From contig NZ_JACJLE010000015.1 in the NCBI RefSeq assembly GCF_016901995.1, positions 1 through 64,000 of the forward strand: a DNA stretch of 64,000 nucleotides, given 5' to 3'. The stretch comes from Bacteroides caecigallinarum (lineage in GTDB: Bacteria > Bacteroidota > Bacteroidia > Bacteroidales > Bacteroidaceae). The notes beneath the pieces are model-generated. The model was not told the origin of the DNA and did no database searches. It worked only from the letters and a program-made list of their open reading frames with translations. Numbering within the stretch: position 1 is the stretch's first letter; each line of letters opens with the position of its first letter. This document shows, one piece after another, positions 16,060-26,410 of this stretch. Position numbers and translations under genes: made by a program.

Positions 16060-18297
16060 TTATTTTTCTGCAATCACGCCCCATTTTGTAGGTTTGTCGG
16101 TCATAGTAAACTCTATGACACCACCTTTCATAATATCTTTATGGTTGATGAACGGTTTCTCTAAAGCGACACCATTCAATTTTACAGATTTCACATAGCA
16201 GTTTTCACGACTTACATTCTTTGCTAATATCTTAAAAACCTTATTTTCAGCAAACCTTATTTTCATTTCCGAGAACATAGGAGTACCTATCTGATATTCC
16301 CCAGATACTGGATTGACAGGATAAATTCCCATTGCACTCATTACATACCAAGCCGACATCTGTCCGCAGTCCTCATTTCCACATAATCCGTCAGGCGAAT
16401 TCTTATATAATTCATGCATTATTTCAGAAACATATTTCTGCGTTTTCCACGGGCTGTCAGTATAATTATATAGATAAGCCACATGATGACTAGGCTCATT
16501 TCCGTGAACATACTGACCTATCATACCTGTACTGAATATAGGAAGCTGTTCATTTTCTTTAGGAGTAAGTGTAAACATACTGTCCAATTTCTCTTCAAAA
16601 CGTTTTTTACCACCTATCAACTCTATCAGTCCATCTACATCATGCTGCACTGACCACAAATACTGCCATCCGTTGCTTTCCGTAATGTGCGGTGTATATT
16701 CCTCTGGTTTGAACCCTGATATAAAATTACCCTTACTGTCCTTTGGTTGCATGAACGAAGAATTTTCATTGAATACATTTCTATAGTTCGAGGCTCTTTT
16801 ATAGAAATTATCTGCAAGATCTTCCTTGCCCATCTTTTCTGCCATTATGGCTATACAATAATCATCGAATGCATACTCTAAAGTCTTTGACAACGACCAA
16901 TTTTCGCTATTGTATTTATCTACAACATCATAAGGTATATACCCCATATTTTTATAAAGCCCTATCTGTCTGTAATCATCAAGATTTGCAGTTTTCACAC
17001 ACTCTTTCAATGCCGATTCTGCATCAAAATCACCTATACCTTTAAGGTATGCATCAACTATTACCGGAACAGAATGGTAACCTATCATCATATCAGTCTC
17101 ACTTCCAAACATGTTCCACACCGGCAACCTTCCATTCTGCTCAGAAAATGCAATAAGGGATTTTACCATATCATTTACCCTTTTTGGCTGTATGATAGTA
17201 AATAACGGATGTGCCGCTCTATAAGTGTCCCAAAGAGAGAATGTGCTATAATTGGTCCATCCATCAGCCTTATGTATCTTTTTATCAGGTCCGTAATAGC
17301 TACCATCCACATCCCCATAAATTGTAGGTGCCAGCATGCTATGATAAAGAGCTGTATAGAATGTTACAGTTTCATCCATATCGCTGTTTTCAACTTCTAT
17401 TTTACCCAAAGCATCATTCCACAGCTTTTTGGCTTTATACAAATATGAGTCAAAATCACTTTCCTGTGCTTCGGCCATAAAGTTTCTTTCAGCACCTTCC
17501 ATACTTACACCGGAAATAGCTGTTCTTATCACAATCTGCTCATTTTCGGAAGTATTATAATTTATTCTGGCAACATATCCATGACCGTTCTCCTTGCCAT
17601 CTTTAATTATCGGAGACTTATCGAGTTGCAAACTGTCAAACGGTCTTGAGAACTTGGTATAGAAATATATTTTCTGGTTTCTTGCCCAACCATTGGAATA
17701 TCTGTAACCTTTAAGTGTTACCGAATCGACCTGTTCTATATATGAATCCTGTGTTTCATCCCAATTCATAGCTTTTTTCAGGTTAAGGAATATAGCAGAT
17801 TCTGCCTTAGGAAATGTATATCTCTGTATGCCACACCTCTCTGTTGCAGTCAATTCCACATTAATTTTGTAATCTTGTAAGAACACTTGATAATATCCTG
17901 CATATGCACTTTCTTTTTCATGTGAGAATTTGGAATGAATTCCTAAAGGCTGTTCGGCTTCATTGTATGGCAGAGTTACAGGCATAAACGATATATCATA
18001 AAGATCTCCGGCTCCCGTGCCAGAAAGATGCGTATGACTGAAACCTGCAATAGTACTGTCCGGATAGAAATATCCGGCTATTCTGTCCCATCCAGGTAAA
18101 CCGTTATCGGGACTAAGCTGTACCATTCCGAAGGGTACCTGTGCCCCCGGATAAGTATTACCTGTAAAATCCGTCCCTATAAAAGGATTCACAAACTGAG
18201 TATAATCTAAAATCTGATTACTCTCTTTTTCATTACATGACGAAACTGTTACAGCCGTCAAAGCCAGACCCACACATATAATAGTCAAATATTTCAT
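16060..18297 (-). CDS. GH92 alpha-mannosidase, lipoprotein copy
   Basis: A 745-residue lipoprotein with lipobox VSSC (Cys21) followed by NEKES, so it is probably membrane-anchored and perhaps surface-exposed. GH92 features are FVNPFIGT, HTHLSGTGAGDLYD, the likely acid in TESNGWQYLWS, and GNEDCGQMSAWY as the base region. In gut Bacteroides a lipid-anchored GH92 often trims mannans outside the cell and soluble ones finish in the periplasm. That role is inferred. It lies 97 bp after GH97 and 25 bp before the next GH92. Confidence 0.95.
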   Translation of the reverse strand: MKYLTIICVGLALTAVTVSSCNEKESNQILDYTQFVNPFIGTDFTGNTYPGAQVPFGMVQLSPDNGLPGWDRIAGYFYPDSTIAGFSHTHLSGTGAGDLYDISFMPVTLPYNEAEQPLGIHSKFSHEKESAYAGYYQVFLQDYKINVELTATERCGIQRYTFPKAESAIFLNLKKAMNWDETQDSYIEQVDSVTLKGYRYSNGWARNQKIYFYTKFSRPFDSLQLDKSPIIKDGKENGHGYVARINYNTSENEQIVIRTAISGVSMEGAERNFMAEAQESDFDSYLYKAKKLWNDALGKIEVENSDMDETVTFYTALYHSMLAPTIYGDVDGSYYGPDKKIHKADGWTNYSTFSLWDTYRAAHPLFTIIQPKRVNDMVKSLIAFSEQNGRLPVWNMFGSETDMMIGYHSVPVIVDAYLKGIGDFDAESALKECVKTANLDDYRQIGLYKNMGYIPYDVVDKYNSENWSLSKTLEYAFDDYCIAIMAEKMGKEDLADNFYKRASNYRNVFNENSSFMQPKDSKGNFISGFKPEEYTPHITESNGWQYLWSVQHDVDGLIELIGGKKRFEEKLDSMFTLTPKENEQLPIFSTGMIGQYVHGNEPSHHVAYLYNYTDSPWKTQKYVSEIMHELYKNSPDGLCGNEDCGQMSAWYVMSAMGIYPVNPVSGEYQIGTPMFSEMKIRFAENKVFKILAKNVSRENCYVKSVKLNGVALEKPFINHKDIMKGGVIEFTMTDKPTKWGVIAEK

Positions 18298-18394
18298 ATA
18301 AATAAAGTTACAGTTATCACATTAATAACAATTACATATAATTACGTTTTAAACGGTCATTGAAAAGAAGTCAAATGCCATTATAAAACATAAT

Positions 18395-20401
18395 CTAGTC
18401 TAGCAATTTAAAATAAACAGCCTGTCCACCTCCACGCGCCATCTTTATATGCAAGGAGTCTTTATTACTCACTTTACAATGAGTTATTTTGTAGGAAGAC
18501 GGATTTGTTTCCCAATCGGCATCATCGCCGTCTGCATATATCACAGCATCATAATAATATCCATCTTCCAGAAAGTCTAGTTTTATATCTATATCACGTG
18601 CCTGTTCATTTGTGGAAGCACCAAGGAAAAACTTATCCTTAGCTTTCCTCACTATTACTACATATTCGCCAGGCTCACCGTCTAAAGCCTTAGACCATTC
18701 ACAGTCCGGGTCAAAATCACGGAAAAACTGGAATGCTGGATGACCTTCATAATTCTCTATCATATCCGAAGCCATCTGAAGTGGCGAATACAATATAACC
18801 CAATTGGCTATCTGTTTTGCCAATGTAGTATTTACACGACAGTCTTTACTGTCTTTCATATTCCACTTTTTCCTGTCAGGAGAGTTTTTTATACGCTCAT
18901 AAGTAATATCAAATATTCCCGGAGTATAGTCCATAGGCCCTGCAAGCAATCTGGTAAATGGCAATATAACATGATGTGAAGGAGGATTGCCATCACTCCA
19001 TGCATTCCATTCCATACCTCTGGCACCTTCACGAGTCATCATATTAGGATATGTCCTGCGAATACCGGTATCTTTTATCGGTTCATGCACGTCAAGTGTG
19101 GTATGATACTTGGCTGCTGTTTCCACAACTTTACGGTAATGACGTACATTAAACTGTCCATGATGATTATGACCATTAGGAAGTCCGCCGGCATAGCCTG
19201 TCTTTACAGCGTTTATACCCATGTCAGAATACCATTTATAGGCATTGTCAAGCTGGCGCTCATAATTCAATATGTTTCCACCTGTTTCATGATGTCCTAT
19301 TATCCTAACTCCTTTTTTATTAGCATAATCCACAAGTTCTTCTATATTGAAATCATCATATGGAGCTGTATAATCAAAATGTTGTGTACCTCCCCAGTTT
19401 TCCCAACCTTTGTTCCACCCCTCATACATAACAGCATCAATGTTATTCTCAGCTGCAAAATCTATATAACGTTTTGCGTTGGCAGTTGTTGCACCATGTC
19501 TTTTACCTTCATACCACGTTTCCACCCCTAAATGCATACCCCACCAGATACCGATATATTTCATTGGCCGAATCCAATCCGTGCTTTCCAATTTACAAGG
19601 CTCGTTAAGATTCAAAATCAATGAAGAGTTTATCAAATCCACGGCTTTCGAACCAATCTGAACAGTCCTCCACGGAGTTACAAATTTTCCTCCTGCAATC
19701 TTAACCTTTATCCCATCAGGCCATGGTGCAAGTTCCGATTTGAAAGTTGTACCTTCAATACGTTTCAATGTCATCTCAGGAAAATCCGTAAGAGCTGCTT
19801 CATGAATACTTGTATAAACACTTCCGGACTTAAAGGTAATCGGAGTATTGGCGTTCTCTATCTCGCTTAACGATTTGTTTCTATATAATAATTCATAAGT
19901 TTCAAAATTGGCAGGTATTGACCAGGATTTGCCATCTTTTGCAATATTGAATTCTGTAAGTTCATCAATAATAAACAGGCTGTCAACATCACGGACATCG
20001 TATTCGTATCTGAAGCCAACACCATCATCAAAAGCCCTGAAACGTATGGTCAGATCTACTTGTTTACAATCTGAAAGTCTGACTGCCATCTCATTATATT
20101 TATTCCGTATGGTTTTATTTTCTCCCCACGGTTGCGTCCATGTTTCATCAGCAGAAGTATGTTCTACACCGTTTATCTTAAGATGAGATGATAAAGAAGC
20201 ACCATACAAGTCCCTAAACCCCATTACTGAAGGAAGAATCAGAACACTGTCTTTCACTTTTATCTGATATGTAGGCTTATTTTCATTATTTACAGTAAAA
20301 ATCACATTAATTGTTTTATCCGGTGAAGACACTTCTGTTTTTCCTCCGGAACAAGCATAAATAAAAAAAGACAAAACGGCAAGTAATGTTATTTTATTCA
20401 T
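18395..20401 (-). CDS. GH97 lipoprotein, inverting alpha-glucosidase type
   Basis: A 668-residue lipoprotein (lipobox IYAC, Cys17) of family GH97. GH97 holds inverting alpha-glucosidases such as SusB and retaining alpha-galactosidases. This copy has Glu372 (HHETGG), Glu440 (DVHEP) and Glu464 (GMEWN). The 68- and 24-residue gaps match the SusB base/base/acid set Glu439, Glu508 and Glu532 as I remember it. The nucleophile position of retaining members has KTGY instead of an Asp. So it should be inverting and act on alpha-glucosides. As first gene of a mannosidase operon it might remove glucose caps of Glc-Man9 N-glycans. That substrate is speculation. Confidence 0.9.
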   Translation of the reverse strand: MNKITLLAVLSFFIYACSGGKTEVSSPDKTINVIFTVNNENKPTYQIKVKDSVLILPSVMGFRDLYGASLSSHLKINGVEHTSADETWTQPWGENKTIRNKYNEMAVRLSDCKQVDLTIRFRAFDDGVGFRYEYDVRDVDSLFIIDELTEFNIAKDGKSWSIPANFETYELLYRNKSLSEIENANTPITFKSGSVYTSIHEAALTDFPEMTLKRIEGTTFKSELAPWPDGIKVKIAGGKFVTPWRTVQIGSKAVDLINSSLILNLNEPCKLESTDWIRPMKYIGIWWGMHLGVETWYEGKRHGATTANAKRYIDFAAENNIDAVMYEGWNKGWENWGGTQHFDYTAPYDDFNIEELVDYANKKGVRIIGHHETGGNILNYERQLDNAYKWYSDMGINAVKTGYAGGLPNGHNHHGQFNVRHYRKVVETAAKYHTTLDVHEPIKDTGIRRTYPNMMTREGARGMEWNAWSDGNPPSHHVILPFTRLLAGPMDYTPGIFDITYERIKNSPDRKKWNMKDSKDCRVNTTLAKQIANWVILYSPLQMASDMIENYEGHPAFQFFRDFDPDCEWSKALDGEPGEYVVIVRKAKDKFFLGASTNEQARDIDIKLDFLEDGYYYDAVIYADGDDADWETNPSSYKITHCKVSNKDSLHIKMARGGGQAVYFKLLD

Positions 20402-20612
20402 AATATAAAGATTTTGATTTATAAAGGGTTAACTAATCAAATGGTTTTAAGATATTATTGTTCTTGTTATTTTTACATTAAAAATAATAGCAAAAAACCA
20501 TTGTACATAAAAAAGACAAAATAATAAGTATTTCAGTGACTATTATTTTCAGGGCTCTGTGCTTTTCAATTCATTTCCAATATCAGCAACGTTTTAAAAA
20601 AACTCATATATG

Positions 20613-20643
20613 CAAATATACTATTTTAATTTATTATTTACAA
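20613..20643 (-). promoter_or_regulatory. Putative promoter of the N-glycan operon
   Basis: On the minus strand TTG (20643-20641) is followed after 20 bp by TATATTTG (20620-20613), a full -7 match. It would give an mRNA leader of about 200 nt before the GH97 start. The 490-bp divergent region 20402-20892 contains no gene and is very AT-rich. Confidence 0.55.
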
Positions 20644-20856
20644 TAATAATCCTAGAGAACTATTAAAAACAAAGACAGCATAATAAAAGCATATATTCTC
20701 CGAAATGTTCATATACAGATTTAAAAACCTATTAAACAGCGTTTAAATACATTTTAAAATACTATACATTCCACTGTTGGGCGATAAAAACGGAGAGTTT
20801 ATCCATAATTTTATATAAAACTGACGGAAATGTTCTGTTTAGACAAAAAAACTTTC

Positions 20857-20864
20857 TACTTTTG
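20857..20864 (+). promoter_or_regulatory. -7 box of the envelope gene cluster
   Basis: TACTTTTG fits TAnnTTTG and lies 28 bp before the ATG at 20893. No clear TTTG is seen at the -33 spacing. Confidence 0.5.
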
Positions 20865-20892
20865 CAACTTGTAACATAGAAATCATTTGCAA

Positions 20893-22290
20893 ATGAAAAT
20901 AAGAATATTACCATCTTTAGTTGCCGGCATAATGACGGCTACATTTTTTTTATCTTCGTGTCTGGGAAATGATTACGAAGAAATAGAGTATCCTTCTACA
21001 TCTAGTATCACATCATTTTCTATCGGTACACTACACCAGACATTCTATGTGAAAAGTTCGAAAGGGGAAGACAGTGTATATACAGATACAGTGAGCTATG
21101 CTGATGTCCCTTTTACCATAGACCAAATCAACAGAAAAATATATAATAAGGACTCTTTGCCTAAAGATGTTGACATAACGAGAGTTGTGGCAAGTATTTC
21201 TGCAGATTATGCGGCTGTATATTACGTAAAGAATGATAAAGACACAATATGGACAACCGCCGACTCACTGGATTTCAGCAAACCGGTGACATTCAAGGTA
21301 ATGACTTTCAATCCTACACTTAACCAGTTTGATTTTGGAGCTCCATACGTAGTAAGCGTTAATGTACATAAACTGAATCCGGATTCTCTGGTTTGGAAAC
21401 ATTTCGAAAACAATAAATTTGCAAACGGTACTACTTATGCCAGACAAAAGGCCGTTTACACTAACGAAACTTTATATGTATTCGGTGAAACTGCAGATGG
21501 AAACGTACTGGCAAATAAGGCATCAGTAGAAAGAGGTAATATATCCAGCTGGGCAGAAATTACACTTCCTGCCGGTACAAACATTTATTCAGCTACAGCT
21601 TTCAACAATAATATTTATTTCGTAGCAAACAGAGAATTATACTTTCTGGAAAATCAATTCACTAAAATCGGCAATTCTACCGGATTGACTAATCTGATTT
21701 CTGTCAGCAACGGTAAGCTTTTGGCATACAAAGGTAATGAGAATAAAGTAGTTACTATCGATTCTGAAGGAAATGAACTGACAGAAAGTAATTTTGTGAA
21801 CGGGAATAACCTGAACGGACGTATGTCTGCCATATCAATGCCTTCATCTCACAATAAGGATTTATGGAGAACCATCGTAATGACAAACAATATCGGGACA
21901 TCCGAAGCAGATTCTACTGCTACAGTATTCAGCTACATTTCAAATGACACAGAATGGGTGAAATATCAGCCAAACAACCCTACTACATGCCCTAATCAGG
22001 GAAATATCTCTATGATTACTTACGACGGCAAAATATATGCATTCGGTGAAGATTTCGATTATTTCTATACTTCAAACGATAACGGACTGAATTGGAATCA
22101 GGAAACCGGATACATGGTGTTCCCATCTGAAAACAAAAACGGAATAGACAAGCTTACAACTTACCGCGGAAACGGAAGCTACTCTGCTGTAGTAGAGGAA
22201 AATGGTAACAAAGGCTCGTTTATCTGGTTCATATGGGAGGACGGAAGTGCTACCAGAGCACTCCTGAACAGACTTACGCCTAAGGAATGA
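20893..22290 (+). CDS. Lipoprotein, DUF6242-like, with beta-propeller-like C-terminus
   Basis: A 465-residue lipoprotein with lipobox LSSC (Cys23). The ATG at 20893 is used because the longer reading starts at TTG. Residues 35-160 form a beta-rich domain with pairs of strands ending in [12 protein letters not shown]. From about 170 on there are repeated [27 protein letters not shown]-type strands, as in Kelch/BNR propellers. I recall related Bacteroides lipoproteins annotated DUF6242 beside the uppS gene. Function unknown. Overlap with uppS and bamA suggests an envelope role, but this is only context. Confidence 0.85.
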   Translation: MKIRILPSLVAGIMTATFFLSSCLGNDYEEIEYPSTSSITSFSIGTLHQTFYVKSSKGEDSVYTDTVSYADVPFTIDQINRKIYNKDSLPKDVDITRVVASISADYAAVYYVKNDKDTIWTTADSLDFSKPVTFKVMTFNPTLNQFDFGAPYVVSVNVHKLNPDSLVWKHFENNKFANGTTYARQKAVYTNETLYVFGETADGNVLANKASVERGNISSWAEITLPAGTNIYSATAFNNNIYFVANRELYFLENQFTKIGNSTGLTNLISVSNGKLLAYKGNENKVVTIDSEGNELTESNFVNGNNLNGRMSAISMPSSHNKDLWRTIVMTNNIGTSEADSTATVFSYISNDTEWVKYQPNNPTTCPNQGNISMITYDGKIYAFGEDFDYFYTSNDNGLNWNQETGYMVFPSENKNGIDKLTTYRGNGSYSAVVEENGNKGSFIWFIWEDGSATRALLNRLTPKE

Positions 22291-22310
22291 TTATTAAAAC
22301 AAAGAACAAG

Positions 22311-23042
22311 ATGCTATATAGAGAAAAAATAGATAAAACCAGAATACCCGCACACATAGCAATAATAATGGACGGTAACGGCAGATGGGCTAAGGAAAGA
22401 GGTCATGCCCGTACGTTCGGTCATCAGGCTGGTGCGGAGACTGTACATATAATAGCAGAAGAATCAGCCAGACTTGGTGTGAAATTTCTTACCCTATACA
22501 CTTTCTCGACAGAGAACTGGAACAGACCTGTTGACGAAGTGGCCTCCCTTATGAGTCTGCTCATGGATTCGATAGAGGAAGAGACTTTCATGAAGAACAA
22601 TATTAGCTTCAGAATTATAGGTGATACATCAAGACTTCCGAAAGATGTACTCGACCGTCTGAAAAAATGTATTGAAAATACATCACGCAATACCGGCATG
22701 TGTCTGACTCTGGCTTTAAGCTATTCTTCAAAATGGGAAATAACAGATGCAATGAAACAGATTGCAGGAAAGGTAAAACGAGGAGAATTGTCTGTAGATG
22801 AAATAACAGACAAGACCATCGACAGCCATCTGGCAACTAATTATATGCCTGACCCTGAACTACTGATCAGAACAGGAGGAGAAATAAGACTGAGCAACTA
22901 CCTTTTGTGGCAATGTGCCTACTCTGAGCTTTATTTCTGTAACACCTACTGGCCGGATTTCAAGGAAGAAGAGTTATGTAAAGCCATCTGCGATTATCAA
23001 AGCAGAGAACGCCGATTTGGAAAAACTAGTGAACAATTATAA
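22311..23042 (+). CDS. uppS: Isoprenyl transferase (undecaprenyl diphosphate synthase)
   Basis: A 243-residue cis-prenyltransferase that builds undecaprenyl diphosphate, the lipid carrier for peptidoglycan and surface glycans. The catalytic [14 protein letters not shown] motif has its Asp at residue 21, followed by GHQAGAE, and the C-terminal block [18 protein letters not shown] binds the homoallylic pyrophosphate. I chose ATG 22311 because [17 protein letters not shown] aligns with the usual family start. An ATG at 22287 overlapping the previous stop would add eight residues. It is followed nine bases later by bamA. Confidence 0.95.
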   Translation: MLYREKIDKTRIPAHIAIIMDGNGRWAKERGHARTFGHQAGAETVHIIAEESARLGVKFLTLYTFSTENWNRPVDEVASLMSLLMDSIEEETFMKNNISFRIIGDTSRLPKDVLDRLKKCIENTSRNTGMCLTLALSYSSKWEITDAMKQIAGKVKRGELSVDEITDKTIDSHLATNYMPDPELLIRTGGEIRLSNYLLWQCAYSELYFCNTYWPDFKEEELCKAICDYQSRERRFGKTSEQL

Positions 23043-23051
23043 TATTAAGCA

Positions 23052-25703
23052 ATGAGATACCGTCTTTTACTCATATCTATGATGACCATGGGCTTGTCTT
23101 TCGTATATGACAAAGGATATGCCCAGGATAATACTACCGAAAACGATAAACCTGTAATTCTATACAACGGTTCGCCAAAGAAATACGAGATTGCGGATAT
23201 AAAGGTTACAGGCGTGAAAAACTATGAAGATTATGTACTTGTAGGAATTTCAGGTCTTGCTGTTGGACAGACCATCACTGTGCCTGGCGACGACATTACT
23301 GGAGCCGTAAAGAAATACTGGAGGCACGGATTGTTTTCGGACGTAAAAATCTCGGCAGACAAGATTGAAGACAACAAAATATATCTGCATATCGAGCTGA
23401 AACAACGCCCGCGTATAACTGACATACGTTTCTATGGGGTAAAGAAGAGCGAGCGTGAAGATTTGCAGGCAAAACTTGGATTGGTAAAAGGTAGTCAGAT
23501 TACACCAAACCTGATAGACCGTGCAAAAATCCTAATCAAGAAGCACTTTGACGAAAAAGGTTTCAAAAATGCTGAGGTAAACATCATAGAAAGAGAAGAT
23601 ACAGCCAACGTAGAACAGGTATATGTAGATGTGAACATTGACAAGAAGGAAAAAATCAAAGTTCACCAGATTACAATAGACGGTAACACTGTCCTGACAG
23701 ACAAGAAGCTTAAAAGGGTAATGAAGAAGACAAACGAAAAAGGCAAACTAGTAAACCTTTTCCGTACAAAGAAATTCATCGAAAGCAACTTCGAGGCTGA
23801 CAAGCAGCTCATCATAGACAAATATAACGAACTTGGTTACCGCGACGCTCTTATCGAAATGGACAGCGTCAGCCAATATGACGACAAAACTGTAAACATC
23901 TACATGAAGATATACGAAGGTGATAAATATTACCTGAGAGACATTACATGGGTGGGTAATACAGTTTATCCTTCGGACTTGCTGAGCGAACAGCTTAGAA
24001 TGAAGAAAGGTGACGTTTATAACCAGAAACTGCTTAACGAACGTATCAGTGGAGACGAAGACGCCATCGGTAACAACTACTATAACAGAGGATATGTGTT
24101 CTATAACCTCGATCCTGTGGAAGTAAATATAGACGGTGACTCTATCGACCTGGAAATGCGTATCACAGAAGGTCCGCAGGCTACTATCAGCCACGTACGT
24201 ATAAACGGCAACGACCGTCTGTATGAAAACATTGTTCGTCGTGAGTTGAGAACCCGTCCGGGTGACCTCTTCAGTAAAGAAGCTCTGGAACGTTCATATC
24301 GTGAAATTGCACAGATGGGACACTTCAACCCAGAAAACATTCAGCCAGACGTACAGCCTAATCCACAGGACGGTACGGTTGATATCAACTGGGGACTGGA
24401 ATCAAAGGCCAACGACCAGGTGGAATTCTCTGCAGGTTGGGGACAGACAGGGGTTATCGGTAAACTGAGTTTGAAGTTCACCAACTTCTCATTTGCCAAC
24501 CTGTTCAGAAAGAATGACAATTACCGCGGTATCCTTCCTCAAGGAGACGGTCAGACACTTACAATCAGTGGTCAGACAAACGGTAGATATTATCAGTCGT
24601 ACAGCGTTTCGTTCTTCGACCCATGGTTCGGAGGAAAACGTCCTACATCTTTCTCTGTATCGGCATTCTACTCTGTTCAGACTGACGTCAGCAGTAACTA
24701 CTATAACTCGGCATATATGAACAACTACTATAACATGCTTTACGGTTACGGTAGCTATTACAACAACTATTACGGCAACTACTATAATAACTACGAATCT
24801 TACTACGACCCTGACAAATCTATCAAGATGTTCGGTGCGTCAATCGGTTGGGGTAAGCGTCTGAGATGGCCTGACGACTATTTCACTATCTCGGCTGAGT
24901 TGTCTTACCAGAGATTCATGTTGAAAGACTGGAGCTACCTGTACATCAAGCTGAACAACGGACAGTATATGAACACAGGTAACTGTAACAACATCAACCT
25001 GAACCTGACACTTGCCAGAAACTCTACAGACAACCCTATCTTCCCAAGATACGGTTCTGAATTCTCGGCATCGGTATCGTTCACTCCGCCATACTCACTG
25101 TTCAGTAAAAAGGATTATTCTACTTACGGAAAAGATAACTACGAAGAAGCTGCAAGCATGTACAAGTGGATTGAATACCACAAATGGAAATTCAAAGCAA
25201 AAACTTATACAGCATTGCTGCCTATACAGAAATGTCCTGTATTGATGACACGTACTGAGTTCGGTATCTTAGGTCATTACAACAAATACAAACGTTCTCC
25301 GTTCGAAACATTCTATGTGGGTGGTGACGGTATGACAGGATATAGCTACAACTACGCATCAGAAACTATCGCACTCCGTGGTTATGAAAACGGTTCATTA
25401 ACTCCATACGGTAGCGAAGGTTATGCATACATCAGACTTGGTGCTGAGTTGAGATACCCGCTTATGCTTGAAAATTCAACAAGTATCTATGCTTTAGGAT
25501 TTGTGGAAGCAGGTAACGCCTGGACAGATGTGGCTGACTTCAACCCATTCCAGTTGAAGCGTTCAGCCGGTGTCGGTGTTCGTATCTTCCTTCCAATGAT
25601 CGGTATGATGGGTATTGACTGGGCATATGGTTTCGACAAGATAAACGGCTCAATGCAGTATAGCGGCAGCCAGTTCCATTTTATAATCGGACAGGAGTTC
25701 TAA
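23052..25703 (+). CDS. bamA: Outer membrane assembly factor BamA
   Basis: An 883-residue outer-membrane protein that folds and inserts beta-barrel proteins. It has a signal peptide (to about residue 24), five POTRA domains (about 45-460, e.g. IADIKVTGVKNYEDYV, ITDIRFYGVKKSE, KVHQITIDGNTVL), and a C-terminal barrel ending in Phe (HFIIGQEF). The barrel keeps RGY (ALRGYENGSLTPYG). Unusual is a Tyr/Asn-rich stretch at about residues 549-588 with some 16 Tyr and 10 Asn in 40 residues, in what should be an early extracellular loop. Gene order uppS-bamA-ompH-ompH is typical for Bacteroidales. Confidence 0.97.
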   Translation: MRYRLLLISMMTMGLSFVYDKGYAQDNTTENDKPVILYNGSPKKYEIADIKVTGVKNYEDYVLVGISGLAVGQTITVPGDDITGAVKKYWRHGLFSDVKISADKIEDNKIYLHIELKQRPRITDIRFYGVKKSEREDLQAKLGLVKGSQITPNLIDRAKILIKKHFDEKGFKNAEVNIIEREDTANVEQVYVDVNIDKKEKIKVHQITIDGNTVLTDKKLKRVMKKTNEKGKLVNLFRTKKFIESNFEADKQLIIDKYNELGYRDALIEMDSVSQYDDKTVNIYMKIYEGDKYYLRDITWVGNTVYPSDLLSEQLRMKKGDVYNQKLLNERISGDEDAIGNNYYNRGYVFYNLDPVEVNIDGDSIDLEMRITEGPQATISHVRINGNDRLYENIVRRELRTRPGDLFSKEALERSYREIAQMGHFNPENIQPDVQPNPQDGTVDINWGLESKANDQVEFSAGWGQTGVIGKLSLKFTNFSFANLFRKNDNYRGILPQGDGQTLTISGQTNGRYYQSYSVSFFDPWFGGKRPTSFSVSAFYSVQTDVSSNYYNSAYMNNYYNMLYGYGSYYNNYYGNYYNNYESYYDPDKSIKMFGASIGWGKRLRWPDDYFTISAELSYQRFMLKDWSYLYIKLNNGQYMNTGNCNNINLNLTLARNSTDNPIFPRYGSEFSASVSFTPPYSLFSKKDYSTYGKDNYEEAASMYKWIEYHKWKFKAKTYTALLPIQKCPVLMTRTEFGILGHYNKYKRSPFETFYVGGDGMTGYSYNYASETIALRGYENGSLTPYGSEGYAYIRLGAELRYPLMLENSTSIYALGFVEAGNAWTDVADFNPFQLKRSAGVGVRIFLPMIGMMGIDWAYGFDKINGSMQYSGSQFHFIIGQEF

Positions 25704-25713
25704 TATTAAGAGA

Positions 25714-25780
25714 ACAAGGTCTCAGTTACAAGTTGATAGAAAGGTTCTCCATCCGGATGGCAACCTTGTCAACTTGTCAA
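25714..25780. repeat. Nested inverted repeat between bamA and ompH
   Basis: ACAAGTTGA (25728-25736) pairs with TCAACTTGT (25769-25777), AAGGTT (25741-25746) with AACCTT (25762-25767), and the centre is the perfect palindrome CCATCCGGATGG (25749-25760). Together they form a stem-loop of about 50 nt. CTTGTCAA occurs twice in tandem at 25766-25781, and ACAAGGT at 25714 gives an alternative partner. It may be a terminator-like or mRNA-processing structure in the operon. Confidence 0.7.
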
Positions 25781-25818
25781 CTAACTTAAGAACTAACAAA
25801 CTCAAAAACTCAAATATT

Positions 25819-26334
25819 ATGAAGAAATTGTTTCTATCACTGCTGATAATTATGTCAGGCATAGTAGCAGCACATGCACAGAAATTTGCACTCATAGACA
25901 TGGAATTCATTCTGAAGCAAATCCCTTCATACGAACAGGCCAACAAGCAAATGGAAACCCTGTCAAAACAATGGCAAGCAGAAGTTGAAGCCAAGTCAAA
26001 AGAAGCAAAGGCACTGTACGAAGCATATCAGAAATCAGCATCAGGCTTGAGCACTGAACAAAGGACAGCCAAAGAAGAAGAAATAATTGCCAAGGAAAAG
26101 GAAGCTGCTGAATTGAGACAGACATACTTCGGTCCTCAAGGCGAAGCAATGAAGAAAAGACAGGAGCTAATTTCTCCAATACAGGATGCAATCTACAATG
26201 CTGTAAAAGAAATAGCTACACAGAAAGGATATGATGCCGTAATCGACAGGGCTTCGGCACAAAGTATGATTTTTGCATCTCCGCGCATTGATATTAGTAA
26301 TGAAGTTCTTTTGAAATTAGGATATTCAAAATAA
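25819..26334 (+). CDS. OmpH/Skp family periplasmic chaperone, first copy
   Basis: A 171-residue periplasmic protein. A signal peptide (MKKLFLSLLIIMSG...AHAQ, about 21 residues) fixes the start at 25819, and the longer reading has none. The rest has a short beta strand (KFALIDMEFILKQIP) and a long charged coiled coil (about residues 40-110), then the closing AIDRAS strand region, as in Skp. Skp-type chaperones guard unfolded outer-membrane proteins on the way to BamA, which is encoded just upstream. Confidence 0.93.
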   Translation: MKKLFLSLLIIMSGIVAAHAQKFALIDMEFILKQIPSYEQANKQMETLSKQWQAEVEAKSKEAKALYEAYQKSASGLSTEQRTAKEEEIIAKEKEAAELRQTYFGPQGEAMKKRQELISPIQDAIYNAVKEIATQKGYDAVIDRASAQSMIFASPRIDISNEVLLKLGYSK

Positions 26335-26410
26335 TTTTATACATTTGCAACCGAAAGAAAAACACACGTAATAAACTAAGAATATAACAATAAAATAGAA
26401 AACAAAGATT

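Noticed and set aside
20402-20892. Small gene or ncRNA in the long gap between GH97 and the DUF6242-like gene
   Set aside because: No open frame with a plausible start and no strong stem-loop. Only promoter-like boxes are seen.
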